From assembly GCF_002259755.1 (NCBI RefSeq), contig NZ_MWWY01000045.1, positions 1-61,696 on the forward strand: DNA of 61,696 nt. Direction: 5' to 3'. This DNA comes from Bifidobacterium hapali (GTDB lineage Bacteria; Actinomycetota; Actinomycetes; Actinomycetales; Bifidobacteriaceae). Positions within the stretch are counted from its first letter, which is position 1. Every line of letters begins with the position of its first letter. The translations under genes and the position numbers were made by a program. Below, piece after piece: positions 25,585 to 34,740 of the stretch. The notes below the pieces were generated by a model. The model made no database searches, was not told the DNA's origin, and was given only the letters and a program-made list of their open reading frames with translations.

Positions 25585-25607
25585 CCACATTCCCTTTCGC
25601 GCGAGTG

Positions 25608-26462
25608 TTACCGTAACAATAGCATTGCGGCGATCACAGTTACCGTGCCGATCACAGTTACCGCAAGCAGTAGCCAGTCAGTTTTACGCATGGCGAGTGT
25701 GATGCGGTATGTGCGTGTGACGCCGGATAATCCGAGTCCGCGTGATTCCATTGCCCAACCGACGCTTTGGCTCATGCGATAGGCGCGAATGAGCACGGCT
25801 ACGATGATCGGCAGGTACGCCATGAATCGTGTGACAAGGCGAGTAATGGGATTGTACACGTACTTGCGTTGCTGCCTGTTGTTGGTGGGCGTTCCACTGT
25901 CAAGACTGTCGGCAGCATTGCGTGCTGTGAGGTCAAGACCTCGTGCGCGTTGCGCTGCAGATACCGATTGGAAAATTTGGAAGAATACTGGTATGTAGCG
26001 CAGTGATGTGGCAAGTGTGAGTCCGACGCGATAGGGCACGCCGAGAGCAACGAGGCCACGAATAAGTTTGGCTTGACTTGTAGTGAATAAGGTGAGAAAA
26101 CAGGCAAAACCTAACGCGGGAATACGCAAGCCCATGACGGCGGCCATAATGAGATTTTCTCGGGTGATGCGCAGGAAACCCCAATGCCAAATCTCATGGT
26201 CGCCTGTCGGGTCGAATATTGGCCACAGTATGACGATCATGATAATTACGGGCGCGAGTACTTTCCATACCCATGTAATACGTTCGGCAGGAATATGGTC
26301 GCTGGCGAGCAGTGCGTGTTCAAGTATGACAGCAGCAAGCATGAATATCCAGTTTCGCCATATGAGGCATAGCACGAGCAATGCTAGTGAGAGTACAAAT
26401 TTGACGCGTGGGTCGGCGCGGTGCAGCCAACCGTTGCCGGGAACGTAAAGGTCAGCGTTCAT
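25608..26462 (-). CDS. ecfT: ECF transporter transmembrane component EcfT
   Basis: The 284-residue membrane protein starts MNADLYVPGNGWLHRADPRV, the usual EcfT opening, followed by several hydrophobic segments. It carries the cytoplasmic coupling helices with Ala-Arg-Gly motifs (AQRARGLDL near residue 170 and AMESRGLG near 250) that contact the ATPases. It couples ATP hydrolysis to the S component. ATG at 26462 follows GGAG by six bases and overlaps the ATPase gene by 11 bases. An upstream ATG at 26513 would add 17 residues. A His-free, Gln-rich stretch splits the region between the coupling helices (SLDSGTPTNNRQQRK). Confidence 0.9.
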   Translation of the reverse strand: MNADLYVPGNGWLHRADPRVKFVLSLALLVLCLIWRNWIFMLAAVILEHALLASDHIPAERITWVWKVLAPVIIMIVILWPIFDPTGDHEIWHWGFLRITRENLIMAAVMGLRIPALGFACFLTLFTTSQAKLIRGLVALGVPYRVGLTLATSLRYIPVFFQIFQSVSAAQRARGLDLTARNAADSLDSGTPTNNRQQRKYVYNPITRLVTRFMAYLPIIVAVLIRAYRMSQSVGWAMESRGLGLSGVTRTYRITLAMRKTDWLLLAVTVIGTVTVIAAMLLLR

Positions 26463-28032
26463 TGATGCTCCGTTCATTACTGCGTTCACCATCTCGTTCA
26501 CTACCTTGTTCAAGACGTCCGTATTCCACGAGTCGTCCGTTATTCATGCGCATAATGTGTGTGCAGTATGCAGCAACCGCATGCATATCGTGACTGATCA
26601 TGATAACGGTTGTGCCATTTCGGTTGCGCTTGGCAACTGCACGTAGGAAACGAGTAGACAGGTTGAGGTCAAGTCCAGCAGTAGGCTCGTCAAGAACAAG
26701 AATCGGCGTATTCATTGCGAGGACTGAAGCGAGCGCGACAGCACGACGGTCACCGTATCCAAGTGTTGCCGGTGAAATATCAGCGTATCGCTCAAGATTG
26801 AACAAACGCATTGCCTCTACAACCTCATGGTCGATCTGTTGCAGGGTATGACCGAGTGCTTTGGGTCCGAACGCGATCTCTTCGCGGGTACTGGCGCAGA
26901 AAATCTGATGATCGGGATTTTGGAAAACGAAACCGACGTGAGCTGCCATTCGACTTACCGTGTGGTCGCGTGTGTTGAAGCCATCGGTTATGACACGGCC
27001 TTCTGTCGGTTTGAGGAGCGCGTTCAGGTGCTTGGCCAGCGTAGTTTTTCCGGAACCGTTACTGCCGATAAGCCCGACGAACGCACCTCGCGGAATCATG
27101 CAAGTCACGTTCTCGAGTGCGGGAGGAGTATCTGCACTCGTTTCAGGATAACGGTACGTGACGTGATCGAGAGCGATCGCTGGCTGAGTTGCGTGGTTAT
27201 TATTATCGCGATTTTTGGTCTGATTCGCGGTTGCGATACGTAGCGGCGGTTGTGAATCATGAGGCAAGGCGATACCAAGTTGCGTAAACAGTTGCGATTG
27301 ACGAACAAAGATATCGGGGTCGCCTTGAGCAACGAGCTGCCCATGATCGAGGACGAGAATACGATCTGCCCACTGTGGCAGATGCGAAGTATCTTGTTCA
27401 GCCATGACAACCGTAAGATTGTGGCCAGCATGACTGCGGCGCAGTGCGGTAAGAGTATCGAATACTTCACGTTTACCGTCTGGATCAAGAGCTGCAGTCG
27501 GCTCGTCTAGTACAAGAATATCTGGCTCAGCGGCGAGCGCGGATGCTAATGCAACACGCTGCATTTGTCCGCCTGACAAACTGGTTGGTACACGCTTGCG
27601 ATAATCGCTCATGCCGACTAAACGCAGTACTTCATCGATACGATCGTCAATACAATGCGGTGCTATCCCACGATTTTCGAGTGGGAATGCTATTTCATCT
27701 TCAACACTGGCACAAAACAGTTGCGATTCTGGATCTTGCTGTACGTAGCCAATATGAGTAGAAAGGTCGGCAACTGATACGGTAGACGTATCCATACCAG
27801 CGACGAGCACAGAGCCGGTCATCTCACCATCTGCAAGATTGGGAATAATGCCAGCTAAAGCCATGCATAACGTGGATTTTCCAGCGCCTGTGGGGCCTAC
27901 TATACCAATGAATTCGCCAGCACGAATGGCTAGGTTGATATGCTCAAGTCCAAGAATCGGACGTCCGTTATCAGCGATTGGGGCATATCGCCATCCTAAG
28001 TCATGCGTCTCGATCAAATTGCTTAAGCTCAT
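26452..28032 (-). CDS. ECF transporter fused ATPase EcfA-EcfA'
   Basis: One 526-residue chain carries both nucleotide-binding domains of an ECF importer. Domain 1 (about 5-260) has Walker A GPTGAGKST, signature LSGGQMQRVALASAL and Walker B LVLDEPTAALDP. Domain 2 (about 285-510) has GSNGSGKTT, FVFQNPDHQIF and LVLDEPTAGLD, but its signature reads LGYGDRRAVALASVL in place of LSGGQ. In most ECF systems the two ATPases are separate genes; fusions occur in actinobacteria. The change in the second signature suggests that one of the two ATP sites is weakened. It overlaps ecfT, and the S component lies 219 bases upstream. Confidence 0.92.
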   Translation of the reverse strand: MSLSNLIETHDLGWRYAPIADNGRPILGLEHINLAIRAGEFIGIVGPTGAGKSTLCMALAGIIPNLADGEMTGSVLVAGMDTSTVSVADLSTHIGYVQQDPESQLFCASVEDEIAFPLENRGIAPHCIDDRIDEVLRLVGMSDYRKRVPTSLSGGQMQRVALASALAAEPDILVLDEPTAALDPDGKREVFDTLTALRRSHAGHNLTVVMAEQDTSHLPQWADRILVLDHGQLVAQGDPDIFVRQSQLFTQLGIALPHDSQPPLRIATANQTKNRDNNNHATQPAIALDHVTYRYPETSADTPPALENVTCMIPRGAFVGLIGSNGSGKTTLAKHLNALLKPTEGRVITDGFNTRDHTVSRMAAHVGFVFQNPDHQIFCASTREEIAFGPKALGHTLQQIDHEVVEAMRLFNLERYADISPATLGYGDRRAVALASVLAMNTPILVLDEPTAGLDLNLSTRFLRAVAKRNRNGTTVIMISHDMHAVAAYCTHIMRMNNGRLVEYGRLEQGSERDGERSNERSINER

Positions 28033-28190
28033 TCGTCATATCCTATATCGTGCTCTGTCGCGCTCTATCGCGTCCTATTGCGCTCTTGAAATCGTGTGCT
28101 CGCCAGTCTATTTATCAGCCGTCAATGTATGGATCGCTATGCGACGCATGTTGCGATACACGTGAGTACACGCATGAGTAACACGCAAAA

Positions 28191-28220
28191 CGGCTCTCCT
28201 CATTATCATGAGAAGAGCCG
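28191..28220 (-). terminator. Rho-independent terminator after EcfS gene
   Basis: A 13-bp stem with one mismatch (CGGCTCTTCTCAT on the minus strand), a 4-base loop and a trailing T4 on the minus strand follows the S-component stop by 31 bases. Confidence 0.75.
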
Positions 28221-28251
28221 AAAACAATACGGATGTATTGTTGCAGCTGGT

Positions 28252-28791
28252 TCAGGCTGCGGTCTTGACACCGAGGTTACCCAAGCGCACCAGCGGCGGA
28301 TATGCCTTGCGCACAGCAGAGAACAGTGCGAGACCGACAATCAGACCGACGATCATCTGGAAACTATTGCCGGCTACTTCACCGAGGGCCGGACCCCAAC
28401 CGGAAAGAATGCCGCCAGCAATAAAGTAGCCGAACACCTTCCATACGCCAGCGAGAACGGAGACACCAATTACGTTAAGCGGCTTGAATTCCTTAAGCAG
28501 CAAGCCGACAATAAGTGCCTGTACACCGTCAATAATGAACGTGAAGATTGCCCATTGCGGGTAGCCGCTGATCAGATCAGACAACGCTGGACCAAGGCCA
28601 CCGATGATGCCGCCAACCCACGGCCCGAACGCGTAGGATGCGAAGTAAATCATGGTGTCTGACAGATTCAGATAGCCACGGGTAGGCGTGGGAATCTTGA
28701 CGAACATGGTCAGCACCGTGGTTACAGCGGTCATGATGGCGATGAGCGGGATAGTGCTCGCAGTGATGGCCTTTTGTGCGCGTGCAGTCAT
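28252..28791 (-). CDS. ECF transporter substrate-binding component EcfS
   Basis: The 179-residue protein has about six membrane segments, and a conserved PTRGYLNLSDTMIYFASYAFGP stretch (split: PTRGYLNLSD at about 36-45) that marks the DUF3816/HmpT-like S-component group. The N-terminus KAITASTIPLIAIMTAVTTV contains the Ala-rich helix that docks EcfT. The ligand is probably a vitamin or pyrimidine precursor but cannot be read from sequence. ATG at 28791 follows AGAGGA by six bases. It is 219 bases upstream of the ATPase gene and separated by a terminator, so the S component may be made in excess of the AT module. No recognised riboswitch was seen in its leader. Confidence 0.85.
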   Translation of the reverse strand: MTARAQKAITASTIPLIAIMTAVTTVLTMFVKIPTPTRGYLNLSDTMIYFASYAFGPWVGGIIGGLGPALSDLISGYPQWAIFTFIIDGVQALIVGLLLKEFKPLNVIGVSVLAGVWKVFGYFIAGGILSGWGPALGEVAGNSFQMIVGLIVGLALFSAVRKAYPPLVRLGNLGVKTAA

Positions 28792-29130
28792 ACTGGTTCC
28801 TCTCTTGTATATGATGACTGAGATAGATGTGGATACCCCCAACCGGAACAACTACACTATATGACTATATGTAGTAGTTTCTATTTCAGTGAATCCAATA
28901 GTTATTATACGCAGTTTTGAAAGTTATACAGATGTAAAACTTTCAAAATATCATAATTTGAGATTGCGTATCGCAAAACAGGAAATATTGTACGCGGCAC
29001 TTGCGATCACACCATCAGTAATGGGCAGTTTCACAGAGATTCACCGTGCCATAGCCCCAAAGTTCCAAAGCATTACAACTGCGGCAAAGCGTCAAAGCAT
29101 CAAATCGTTGAAGCATCAAACGCATCATCA

Positions 29131-29253
29131 GTGCGTGGCGGTTTTCTCTCGCTCAGGTGTGGCTGAGCGAGCGTTTTCTGCCAGTCACATACTGTAGTGG
29201 CAGAAAACGCTCACTGAGAGGGTGTTCAGTGAGCGTTTTCTGCCACGCACCAC
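29131..29253. repeat. Double-hairpin repeat (family copy 2)
   Basis: Hairpin a pairs 29135-29156 with 29163-29184, and its arms differ in the centre (GGTTTTCT against AGAAAACG). Hairpin b is a perfect 21-bp stem (29197-29217 with 29226-29246, 8-base loop). It lies in the 646-base gap 28792-29437 between the S-component promoter and metY. The rest of that gap holds no credible gene, only a CGCTACAGCAC-like degenerate repeat at 29257-29320 and a terminator. Confidence 0.8.
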
Positions 29254-29327
29254 AGCGCTACAACGCTACAGCACCGCAGCACACGCGATACAGCACCACG
29301 CGATACAACGCTACAGCACATAAGCAA

Positions 29328-29359
29328 AAGGGTTCCTCTTCACGAGAAGAGGAACCCTT
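29328..29359 (-). terminator. Rho-independent terminator after metY-like gene
   Basis: A perfect 14-bp stem (AAGGGTTCCTCTTC and complement) with a 4-base loop runs into T4 on the minus strand, 79 bases past the stop at 29438. Confidence 0.85.
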
Positions 29360-29437
29360 AGCCGATAACATTCAACCAATCAAACGCTTGAGTCTGACAT
29401 TCAGCCTCAGTCTCAACTCAAGCTCAGCAGTATTACG

Positions 29438-30754
29438 TTACTTGGCGAGGCCGGAAGCACGCACTGCCTCGAAACCACCCTTGAGATCATCGAGAATATC
29501 CTCGATGTTCTCGGTACCAATCGACAGACGAATAGTGCCCGGGTGAATGCCCTGATCCTCAAGCTCCTCCGGAGTCTCCTGCGAGTGCGTAGTGGAAGCC
29601 GGGTGGATGACAAGAGACTTCACATCAGCCACGTTAGCGAGCAGCGAGAAGAGGTGCAGGTTGTCAATGAAGACACGCGCCGCGTCCTTACCGCCCTTAA
29701 TATCGAACGTGAAAATGGAGCCAGCTCCGTTCGGGAAGTACTTCTCGTACAGCGCGTGATCGCGACGACCCGGAATAGACGGGTGGGAAACAGACTCAAC
29801 TTCCGGCACAGTCTGCAAGTACTCGACAACCTTAAGCGCGTTCTGTACGTGACGCTCAACACGCAGTGACAAGGTTTCGGTGCCCTGCAATAGCAGGAAT
29901 GCTGCGAACGGAGACAGGGTAGCACCAGTATCGCGCAGCAGAATAGCACGGATACGAGTTACGAACGCTGCCGGGCCGAGCGTCTCGTAGAAGTTGAGAC
30001 CGTGGTAAGACGGATCAGCTTCCGTCAGGGTTGGGAACTTGCCTGGCACTGCAGCCCAGTCGAACTTGCCGCCTTCAACGACTACGCCACCGAGCGTAGT
30101 GCCGTGGCCACCGATGAACTTGGTTGCAGACTCAACCACCACATCAGCGCCGTGCTCGAGCGGACGGAACAGGTACGGCGTAGCGAACGTGTTGTCAACA
30201 ATCACCGGCAGATGATGCTTATGAGCGATCTCAGAAATAGCTTCGAAATCCGGCAGGTCAGCGTTCGGGTTGCCGAACGTCTCAAAGTAGACAAGCTTCG
30301 TGTTTTCCTGAATTGCATCTTCGAAGTTCTGCGGCACTTCCGGGTCGACGAAGGTGGTAGTGATGCCGTCACGCGGCAGCGTGTGCTTGAGCAGGTTGAA
30401 GGTACCGCCGTAAATGTTCTTCGAGGACACGATGTGATCGCCAGACTGCGTGATGTTGCGCACCGCGTATTCAACAGCAGCTGCACCAGAGGCAACAGCA
30501 AGACCTGCGGTACCGCCTTCGAGAGCAGCAATACGGTTCTCAAACACGCCCTGAGTGGAGTTGGTCAGACGGCCGTAAATGTTGCCCGGATCAGCCAGAC
30601 CGAAGCGAGCTTCAGCATGGTCGAAGTTGTGGAACACGTAGCTGGTGGTCGCGTAAATCGGTACCGCGCGAGAATCGGTAGCCGGGTCAGCTTCTTCCTG
30701 TCCAACATGCAGCTGCAGGGTTTCAAAACGATACTTCTTGTTCGGATCGGTCAT
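29438..30754 (-). CDS. metY: O-acetylhomoserine sulfhydrylase / cystathionine gamma-synthase family enzyme
   Basis: The 438-residue PLP enzyme opens [20 protein letters not shown] and carries [17 protein letters not shown], the PLP-stacking [24 protein letters not shown] and the PLP lysine in [11 protein letters not shown]. Length (about 430) and an insertion after the PLP lysine ([14 protein letters not shown]) favour O-acetylhomoserine sulfhydrylase over the shorter MetB (about 385). It would make homocysteine from O-acetylhomoserine and sulfide. ATG at 30754 follows GAAGGAG by eight bases. Its leader contains a 9-bp GC-rich stem (30793-30831), but no known SAM riboswitch pattern was recognised. 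Confidence 0.88.
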   Translation of the reverse strand: MTDPNKKYRFETLQLHVGQEEADPATDSRAVPIYATTSYVFHNFDHAEARFGLADPGNIYGRLTNSTQGVFENRIAALEGGTAGLAVASGAAAVEYAVRNITQSGDHIVSSKNIYGGTFNLLKHTLPRDGITTTFVDPEVPQNFEDAIQENTKLVYFETFGNPNADLPDFEAISEIAHKHHLPVIVDNTFATPYLFRPLEHGADVVVESATKFIGGHGTTLGGVVVEGGKFDWAAVPGKFPTLTEADPSYHGLNFYETLGPAAFVTRIRAILLRDTGATLSPFAAFLLLQGTETLSLRVERHVQNALKVVEYLQTVPEVESVSHPSIPGRRDHALYEKYFPNGAGSIFTFDIKGGKDAARVFIDNLHLFSLLANVADVKSLVIHPASTTHSQETPEELEDQGIHPGTIRLSIGTENIEDILDDLKGGFEAVRASGLAK

Positions 30755-31089
30755 GGTTGTCGCTCCTTCGTGCGTCGTAACTATGGTGCTCGCCACGCCG
30801 CCACCGTTGTTGTCTGCGTCGTGGCGAGGCGTTGGTTATGACCTTACGAGGGTGATACTAGTTCGCGCAAGCTGAACGCTATCACGGTTGTCTATATCCC
30901 TTTATCAACCCTTGCGGCAGTAGGAATTCAACGTTGTCAAAATGATGGCACAATCACGCATTACCGTCGCGACACGCCGAGACCGCTCCCCCAAACTTGG
31001 CTCAGTCAGACCGTCACCATGTACATTCACACATCCGAATGGTCATGCGAACGGCTACAGTCGTGCATCAGCGAATGAAAGGACACTCT

Positions 31090-31977
31090 ATGACCGACAC
31101 GACCACGGCAGACGCACCGCTTTACGACCGCAATCCACGTTACATCCCGCGCGTGGCCGCCGTACATGACATGTGTGGATACGGCAAGTGCTCGTTAACT
31201 GCCGCTATACCAATCCTATCGGCCGCCGGTTGTGACGTGTGCCCAGTTCCGACTGCACTGTTTTCTGCACATACAAAATATCCGGTGTTCACGTTTCACG
31301 ACACCACTGATATACTCACCGGTTATCTCGACGCATGGCGTGAAGAACATGTCGATCTCGACGGCGTATATTCTGGGTTTCTTGGTTCTCCAGATCAAGT
31401 GGCGATTATTCAGCGGCTCTATCGAGAGTACCCGCATGCGCTACGGCTCGTTGATCCGGTAATGGGCGACAGTGGCGAACTCTACCCCACCTATACGCCT
31501 GAATTATGTGAAGCAATGGGCGCGTTAGCTGAAGGCGCAGATGTACTCATGCCAAATTTGACTGAAGCGTCGATACTCACTGGGCACACCTATGCCGGCA
31601 GTGATCTTGACGATACGGCAGTTAATACGCTACTTGACGAGCTACTTAACCTCGGCGCAAAACATGTAGTGCTCAAAGGCATTGATCGTGGCGACGGGTT
31701 CATTCGCAATTACGTGGTCAGTGCCGCAACTGGCGTAGCAGGCAAGCGTGAACTTGCTCACCAACGATTGTCATATATGATTCACGGCACTGGCGATGCT
31801 TTTGCCTCAGCACTATGTGGCGCAGTATTAGCCGGACGTGGACTCGCCGAGTCAGCCCGCATCGCCGGTGAATTCGTACGCCATGCAATGATCTCAACTC
31901 TCGACCAGCCTCACTATGAAGAGCGTGGCGTGAGCTTTGAACTATGTTTATCTGATCTCACCTCGCTAGTGAAGTAA
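31090..31977 (+). CDS. Pyridoxal kinase family protein
   Basis: The 295-residue protein belongs to the ribokinase fold. It contains RVAAVHDMCGYGKCSLTAAI, the PdxK/PdxY-like opening, VDPVMGDSGELYPT, PNLTEASILTG and the catalytic anion-hole motif HGTGDAFASAL. It would phosphorylate pyridoxal or a related vitamer to supply PLP. In place of the usual GHVG-N segment it has HDMCGYGKCS, seen in many Gram-positive members that may also use hydroxymethylpyrimidine. AAAGGA stands six bases before the ATG at 31090. It diverges from the PLP enzyme MetY, and adjacent supply of cofactor may be meaningful. Confidence 0.85.
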   Translation: MTDTTTADAPLYDRNPRYIPRVAAVHDMCGYGKCSLTAAIPILSAAGCDVCPVPTALFSAHTKYPVFTFHDTTDILTGYLDAWREEHVDLDGVYSGFLGSPDQVAIIQRLYREYPHALRLVDPVMGDSGELYPTYTPELCEAMGALAEGADVLMPNLTEASILTGHTYAGSDLDDTAVNTLLDELLNLGAKHVVLKGIDRGDGFIRNYVVSAATGVAGKRELAHQRLSYMIHGTGDAFASALCGAVLAGRGLAESARIAGEFVRHAMISTLDQPHYEERGVSFELCLSDLTSLVK

Positions 31978-32047
31978 TGACCTCTTATGAGACGATAGCT
32001 CCCTTACTAGGGGAACCACAATAAGAGTCTTTCGTTTCACAGAGTGA

Positions 32048-32203
32048 TTGATGGATGGTGTGTTACGCGACCGTAAGACTTGGCCGTAGCGCGTTGCACG
32101 CGCTCTTCGCAGCAAGCTGCTCACTGAGCCTACGACAGTCCACTGGACTGTCCGCTTAACGGCTCAGCCCGGAGCGTGTCGCGTAACACACACCATCCAT
32201 CAA
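32048..32203. repeat. 156-nt cruciform element with long inverted ends
   Basis: The ends 32048-32071 and 32178-32203 are complementary over about 24 bases, with one 2-base bulge (TTGATGGATGGTGTG outward). Inside are three nested or adjacent stems: AGCGCG/CGCGCT (32088-32104), GCAG/CTGC (32109-32120), and CTGAGCC/GGCTCAG (32124-32167) capped by GACAGTCC/GGACTGTC. It fills the convergent gap between the pyridoxal kinase and acyl-CoA ligase genes. It could be a MITE-like element or a structured RNA. Confidence 0.75.
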
Positions 32204-32233
32204 CCACGGCAAAGCTAGCGCACTTGGGACAAG

Positions 32234-34045
32234 TCACCGTTTGCCAGCGTAGATGACGTTATCGATAAGATCGCGATAATGGTCAACGATCACCTGTCGC
32301 TTGGCTTTGAGGCTCGGGGTGAGCATACCGTTTGCCTCAGTGAACGAGTCAGGAACGATTTCAAACTTACGAATTGACTCAGCACGAGAAACAAGATCGT
32401 CAGCCTTGTTGACCGCACGCTCAACTTCTGCAACCACAATCGGATTCTTCGCAGCCTCAGCCAAATTTGTCACTGGTTCTGCACCTTGCGCGGTAAGCCA
32501 CGTATTAGTTTCAGCCAGATCAAGCGAAATAATCGCAGCAACAAACGGCTTGCGATCACCAATAACAACACACTGATCGACCACGGGAGAAGTCATTACC
32601 GATGCCTCGAGAATCCCCGGTGACACGTTCTTGCCACCAGCAGTGATGATGAGATCCTTCTTGCGGCCGGTAATAGATACAAATCCGTCATCATCAATCG
32701 TTCCAAGATCACCAGTATGTAGCCAGCCATCAACGATCTGCTGTTTGGTTAATTCAGGATGATTATGATAGCCAACGCACACCGCTGGAGACTTAACACA
32801 CAGTTCACCATCTTCATCCACGCCCATCGTAACGCCCTGCATTGGCAAACCAATCGTGCCAATCTTATATCCAACAGTAGGGTTCACACTCGATGGTGCA
32901 CATGTTTCCGTCATGCCATAACCCTCTAACAGTGGCAAACCAACACCGTTGAAGAAATGCGCAATGGAAGCGTCAAGCGGCGCACCACCAGAAACCGCAT
33001 ATTCTACGTGCCCGCCGAACACAGCCATAATCGAGCGATAGACCAGCTTGTTATACAGTGCGTGCTGTGCTTGAAGCATGAATGGAATCGGCTCGCCAGA
33101 CTGCTGAGCATACGACCATTTGCGCGCAACCTGTGTCGCGCCAGCAAAGATACGACCTTTCAAGCCAGCACCAGCTTTTTGTGAAGCAGCATTGTAGATT
33201 TTCTCAAAAATACGTGGCACTGCGAGAATAAACGTTGGCTTAAACGCACTGAAATCAGCGAGAATAGTCTTAAGATTACTAGACAAGCCAAGCGTGACAT
33301 TACCGGCAAAGCAGAAGAACTGCATATAACGCGCAAACACATGCGCAAGCGGCAAAAACAGCAGTAAACGACGATTCGGTTTCATAGCAATATCAGGCAT
33401 GGATTGGACACCCGAATATGTGATAAACACAAAGTTTCGGTGACTCAACTCAATACCCTTCGGCGTGCCAGTAGAGCCAGACGTATACACAATTGTGGCA
33501 AGATCATCACCCTGCACCGCCCGTTCACGCTCCCAAAACTCTGCGTCAGAAACCGCACGACCATATTCGATCATCGTGTCAACAGCACCCAAACCGATCA
33601 CATACACGTCACGCAATTCAGGACAGTCAGCACGTACCGATTCAATTTTGTCACGTTGCGCATCATCTTCAGCAAACGCCATTTTCACATCAGCATCGTT
33701 GAAAATCATGCGTACTTGAGCCGGCGAATTAGTCTCATACACAGGCACTGTGAGCGCACCAATTGACATAATAGCCATGTCGAGAGCCGTCCACTGCCAG
33801 CAGGTGTGAGCGATCACCGACACACTGTCACCGGGCATAATGCCACGCGCAATCAGTCCCTTAGCGATAGCAATAACCTCATCCCGAAACTCAGTCGCAC
33901 TAAACGAACGCCACGTACCAGTCTCATCCTTATACTCAACCAATGAGTCATTCGGAGTACGTTCTGCTCGTTCGGCAAGTACTGCAAACAAATTCTTGTC
34001 GTCGTCAATCGACTGCTCAAGTGGGCGTGTGTATTGCTTATACAT
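32234..34045 (-). CDS. fadD: Long-chain fatty acid-CoA ligase
   Basis: The 603-residue ANL-superfamily enzyme activates fatty acids to acyl-CoA through an acyl-adenylate. Motifs in order are the P-loop YTSGSTGTPKGIELSH, the A5 motif LLEGYGMTETC, the A7/A8 motif WLHTGDLGTIDDDGF...ITGRKKDLIITAGGK. ATG at 34045 has TAGGAG nine bases upstream; the upstream ATG-like codons at 34075 lack a site. Long-chain ligases of about 600 residues with a YETNSPAQVRMIF segment are typical in bifidobacteria, where the enzyme likely serves recycling or import of lipids, because beta-oxidation is absent in the genus. Confidence 0.92.
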   Translation of the reverse strand: MYKQYTRPLEQSIDDDKNLFAVLAERAERTPNDSLVEYKDETGTWRSFSATEFRDEVIAIAKGLIARGIMPGDSVSVIAHTCWQWTALDMAIMSIGALTVPVYETNSPAQVRMIFNDADVKMAFAEDDAQRDKIESVRADCPELRDVYVIGLGAVDTMIEYGRAVSDAEFWERERAVQGDDLATIVYTSGSTGTPKGIELSHRNFVFITYSGVQSMPDIAMKPNRRLLLFLPLAHVFARYMQFFCFAGNVTLGLSSNLKTILADFSAFKPTFILAVPRIFEKIYNAASQKAGAGLKGRIFAGATQVARKWSYAQQSGEPIPFMLQAQHALYNKLVYRSIMAVFGGHVEYAVSGGAPLDASIAHFFNGVGLPLLEGYGMTETCAPSSVNPTVGYKIGTIGLPMQGVTMGVDEDGELCVKSPAVCVGYHNHPELTKQQIVDGWLHTGDLGTIDDDGFVSITGRKKDLIITAGGKNVSPGILEASVMTSPVVDQCVVIGDRKPFVAAIISLDLAETNTWLTAQGAEPVTNLAEAAKNPIVVAEVERAVNKADDLVSRAESIRKFEIVPDSFTEANGMLTPSLKAKRQVIVDHYRDLIDNVIYAGKR

Positions 34046-34080
34046 GACTGTAACTCCTACCGTAGTGGTTGTCACCTAGT

Positions 34081-34740
34081 CTAATGCGTCACGGAAACAA
34101 GCGATGAAGGCGCACGAGTCGCCGTCGCTGATGTGAGTACTGGCTTGAGAGCAATACGCCTGTTACCAACCTGCAACTCAGGATCAAGATAATCACGAGC
34201 CCCACGTTTAATACCCCAGTGCACGCATTTGCCATCACAATGATCAGACAAGCCACTCACCGTAGCGAACGGCACTCCCCTACGCACATGCGCACCAACT
34301 TCCAACAACGTGCGCGCTGGCTCAAACGTAAGTGTCAGACCGCGATACGCGATGCTCACCACTGACTTGCCAGCAACACTGCCAGCATATGAAATCACAC
34401 CATCAGCCGGAGCGATCAACGTATCGCCTTCCGTCACTGCAAGATCAACACCACGATGTCCAGACAACCACGGCTGTGCCGGCCCGTCAAACGAACGCAT
34501 CACCATCGGATCTTCTACAGGCCAAGCCATAGCCGCCGAGCATCCAGCTATAACCGTCGAATCCTCAGCAGCAATAGCCACTCGCATCCAATTCTCAACA
34601 CATCCTATGACAACAAGCAGCACCACAGCAACGATGAAAGCCAGCCATCGTAACCGTCTACGCTCAGCATGACGGCGATGCAAGTCGTTGAGTATTCGGA
34701 AACGCGCTCGCCGTCGATAATCATCATCATGCATCGTCAT
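34081..34740 (-). CDS. M23-type metallopeptidase, membrane anchored
   Basis: The 219-residue protein has a basic cytosolic N-terminus, one membrane helix (about residues 32-50) and an external LytM/M23 domain. Metal ligands are seen in GHRGVDLAV (His and Asp) and CVHWGIKRG (His). The catalytic first His of the usual H-x-H is Cys here, as in a common actinobacterial subgroup with paired cysteines (DHCDGKCVHWG) that may form a disulfide. It could trim peptidoglycan cross-bridges to let pili through, or be a non-enzymatic wall binder. The start overlaps the sortase stop by four bases, so it is translationally coupled to the pilus operon. Confidence 0.8.
   Translation of the reverse strand: MTMHDDDYRRRARFRILNDLHRRHAERRRLRWLAFIVAVVLLVVIGCVENWMRVAIAAEDSTVIAGCSAAMAWPVEDPMVMRSFDGPAQPWLSGHRGVDLAVTEGDTLIAPADGVISYAGSVAGKSVVSIAYRGLTLTFEPARTLLEVGAHVRRGVPFATVSGLSDHCDGKCVHWGIKRGARDYLDPELQVGNRRIALKPVLTSATATRAPSSLVSVTH

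Noticed and set aside
28792..28870. TPP or other riboswitch ahead of the ECF S component
   Set aside because: CTGAGA occurs only on the wrong strand and the companion ACC...TGA segment is absent.
29131..29253. Repeated palindromic arms considered as a CRISPR array
   Set aside because: Only two hairpins per locus, no regular unique spacers and no cas genes.
30755..30900. SAM-type riboswitch ahead of metY-like gene
   Set aside because: Only one 9-bp stem (30793-30831) is seen; no conserved SAM-I or SAM-IV core.
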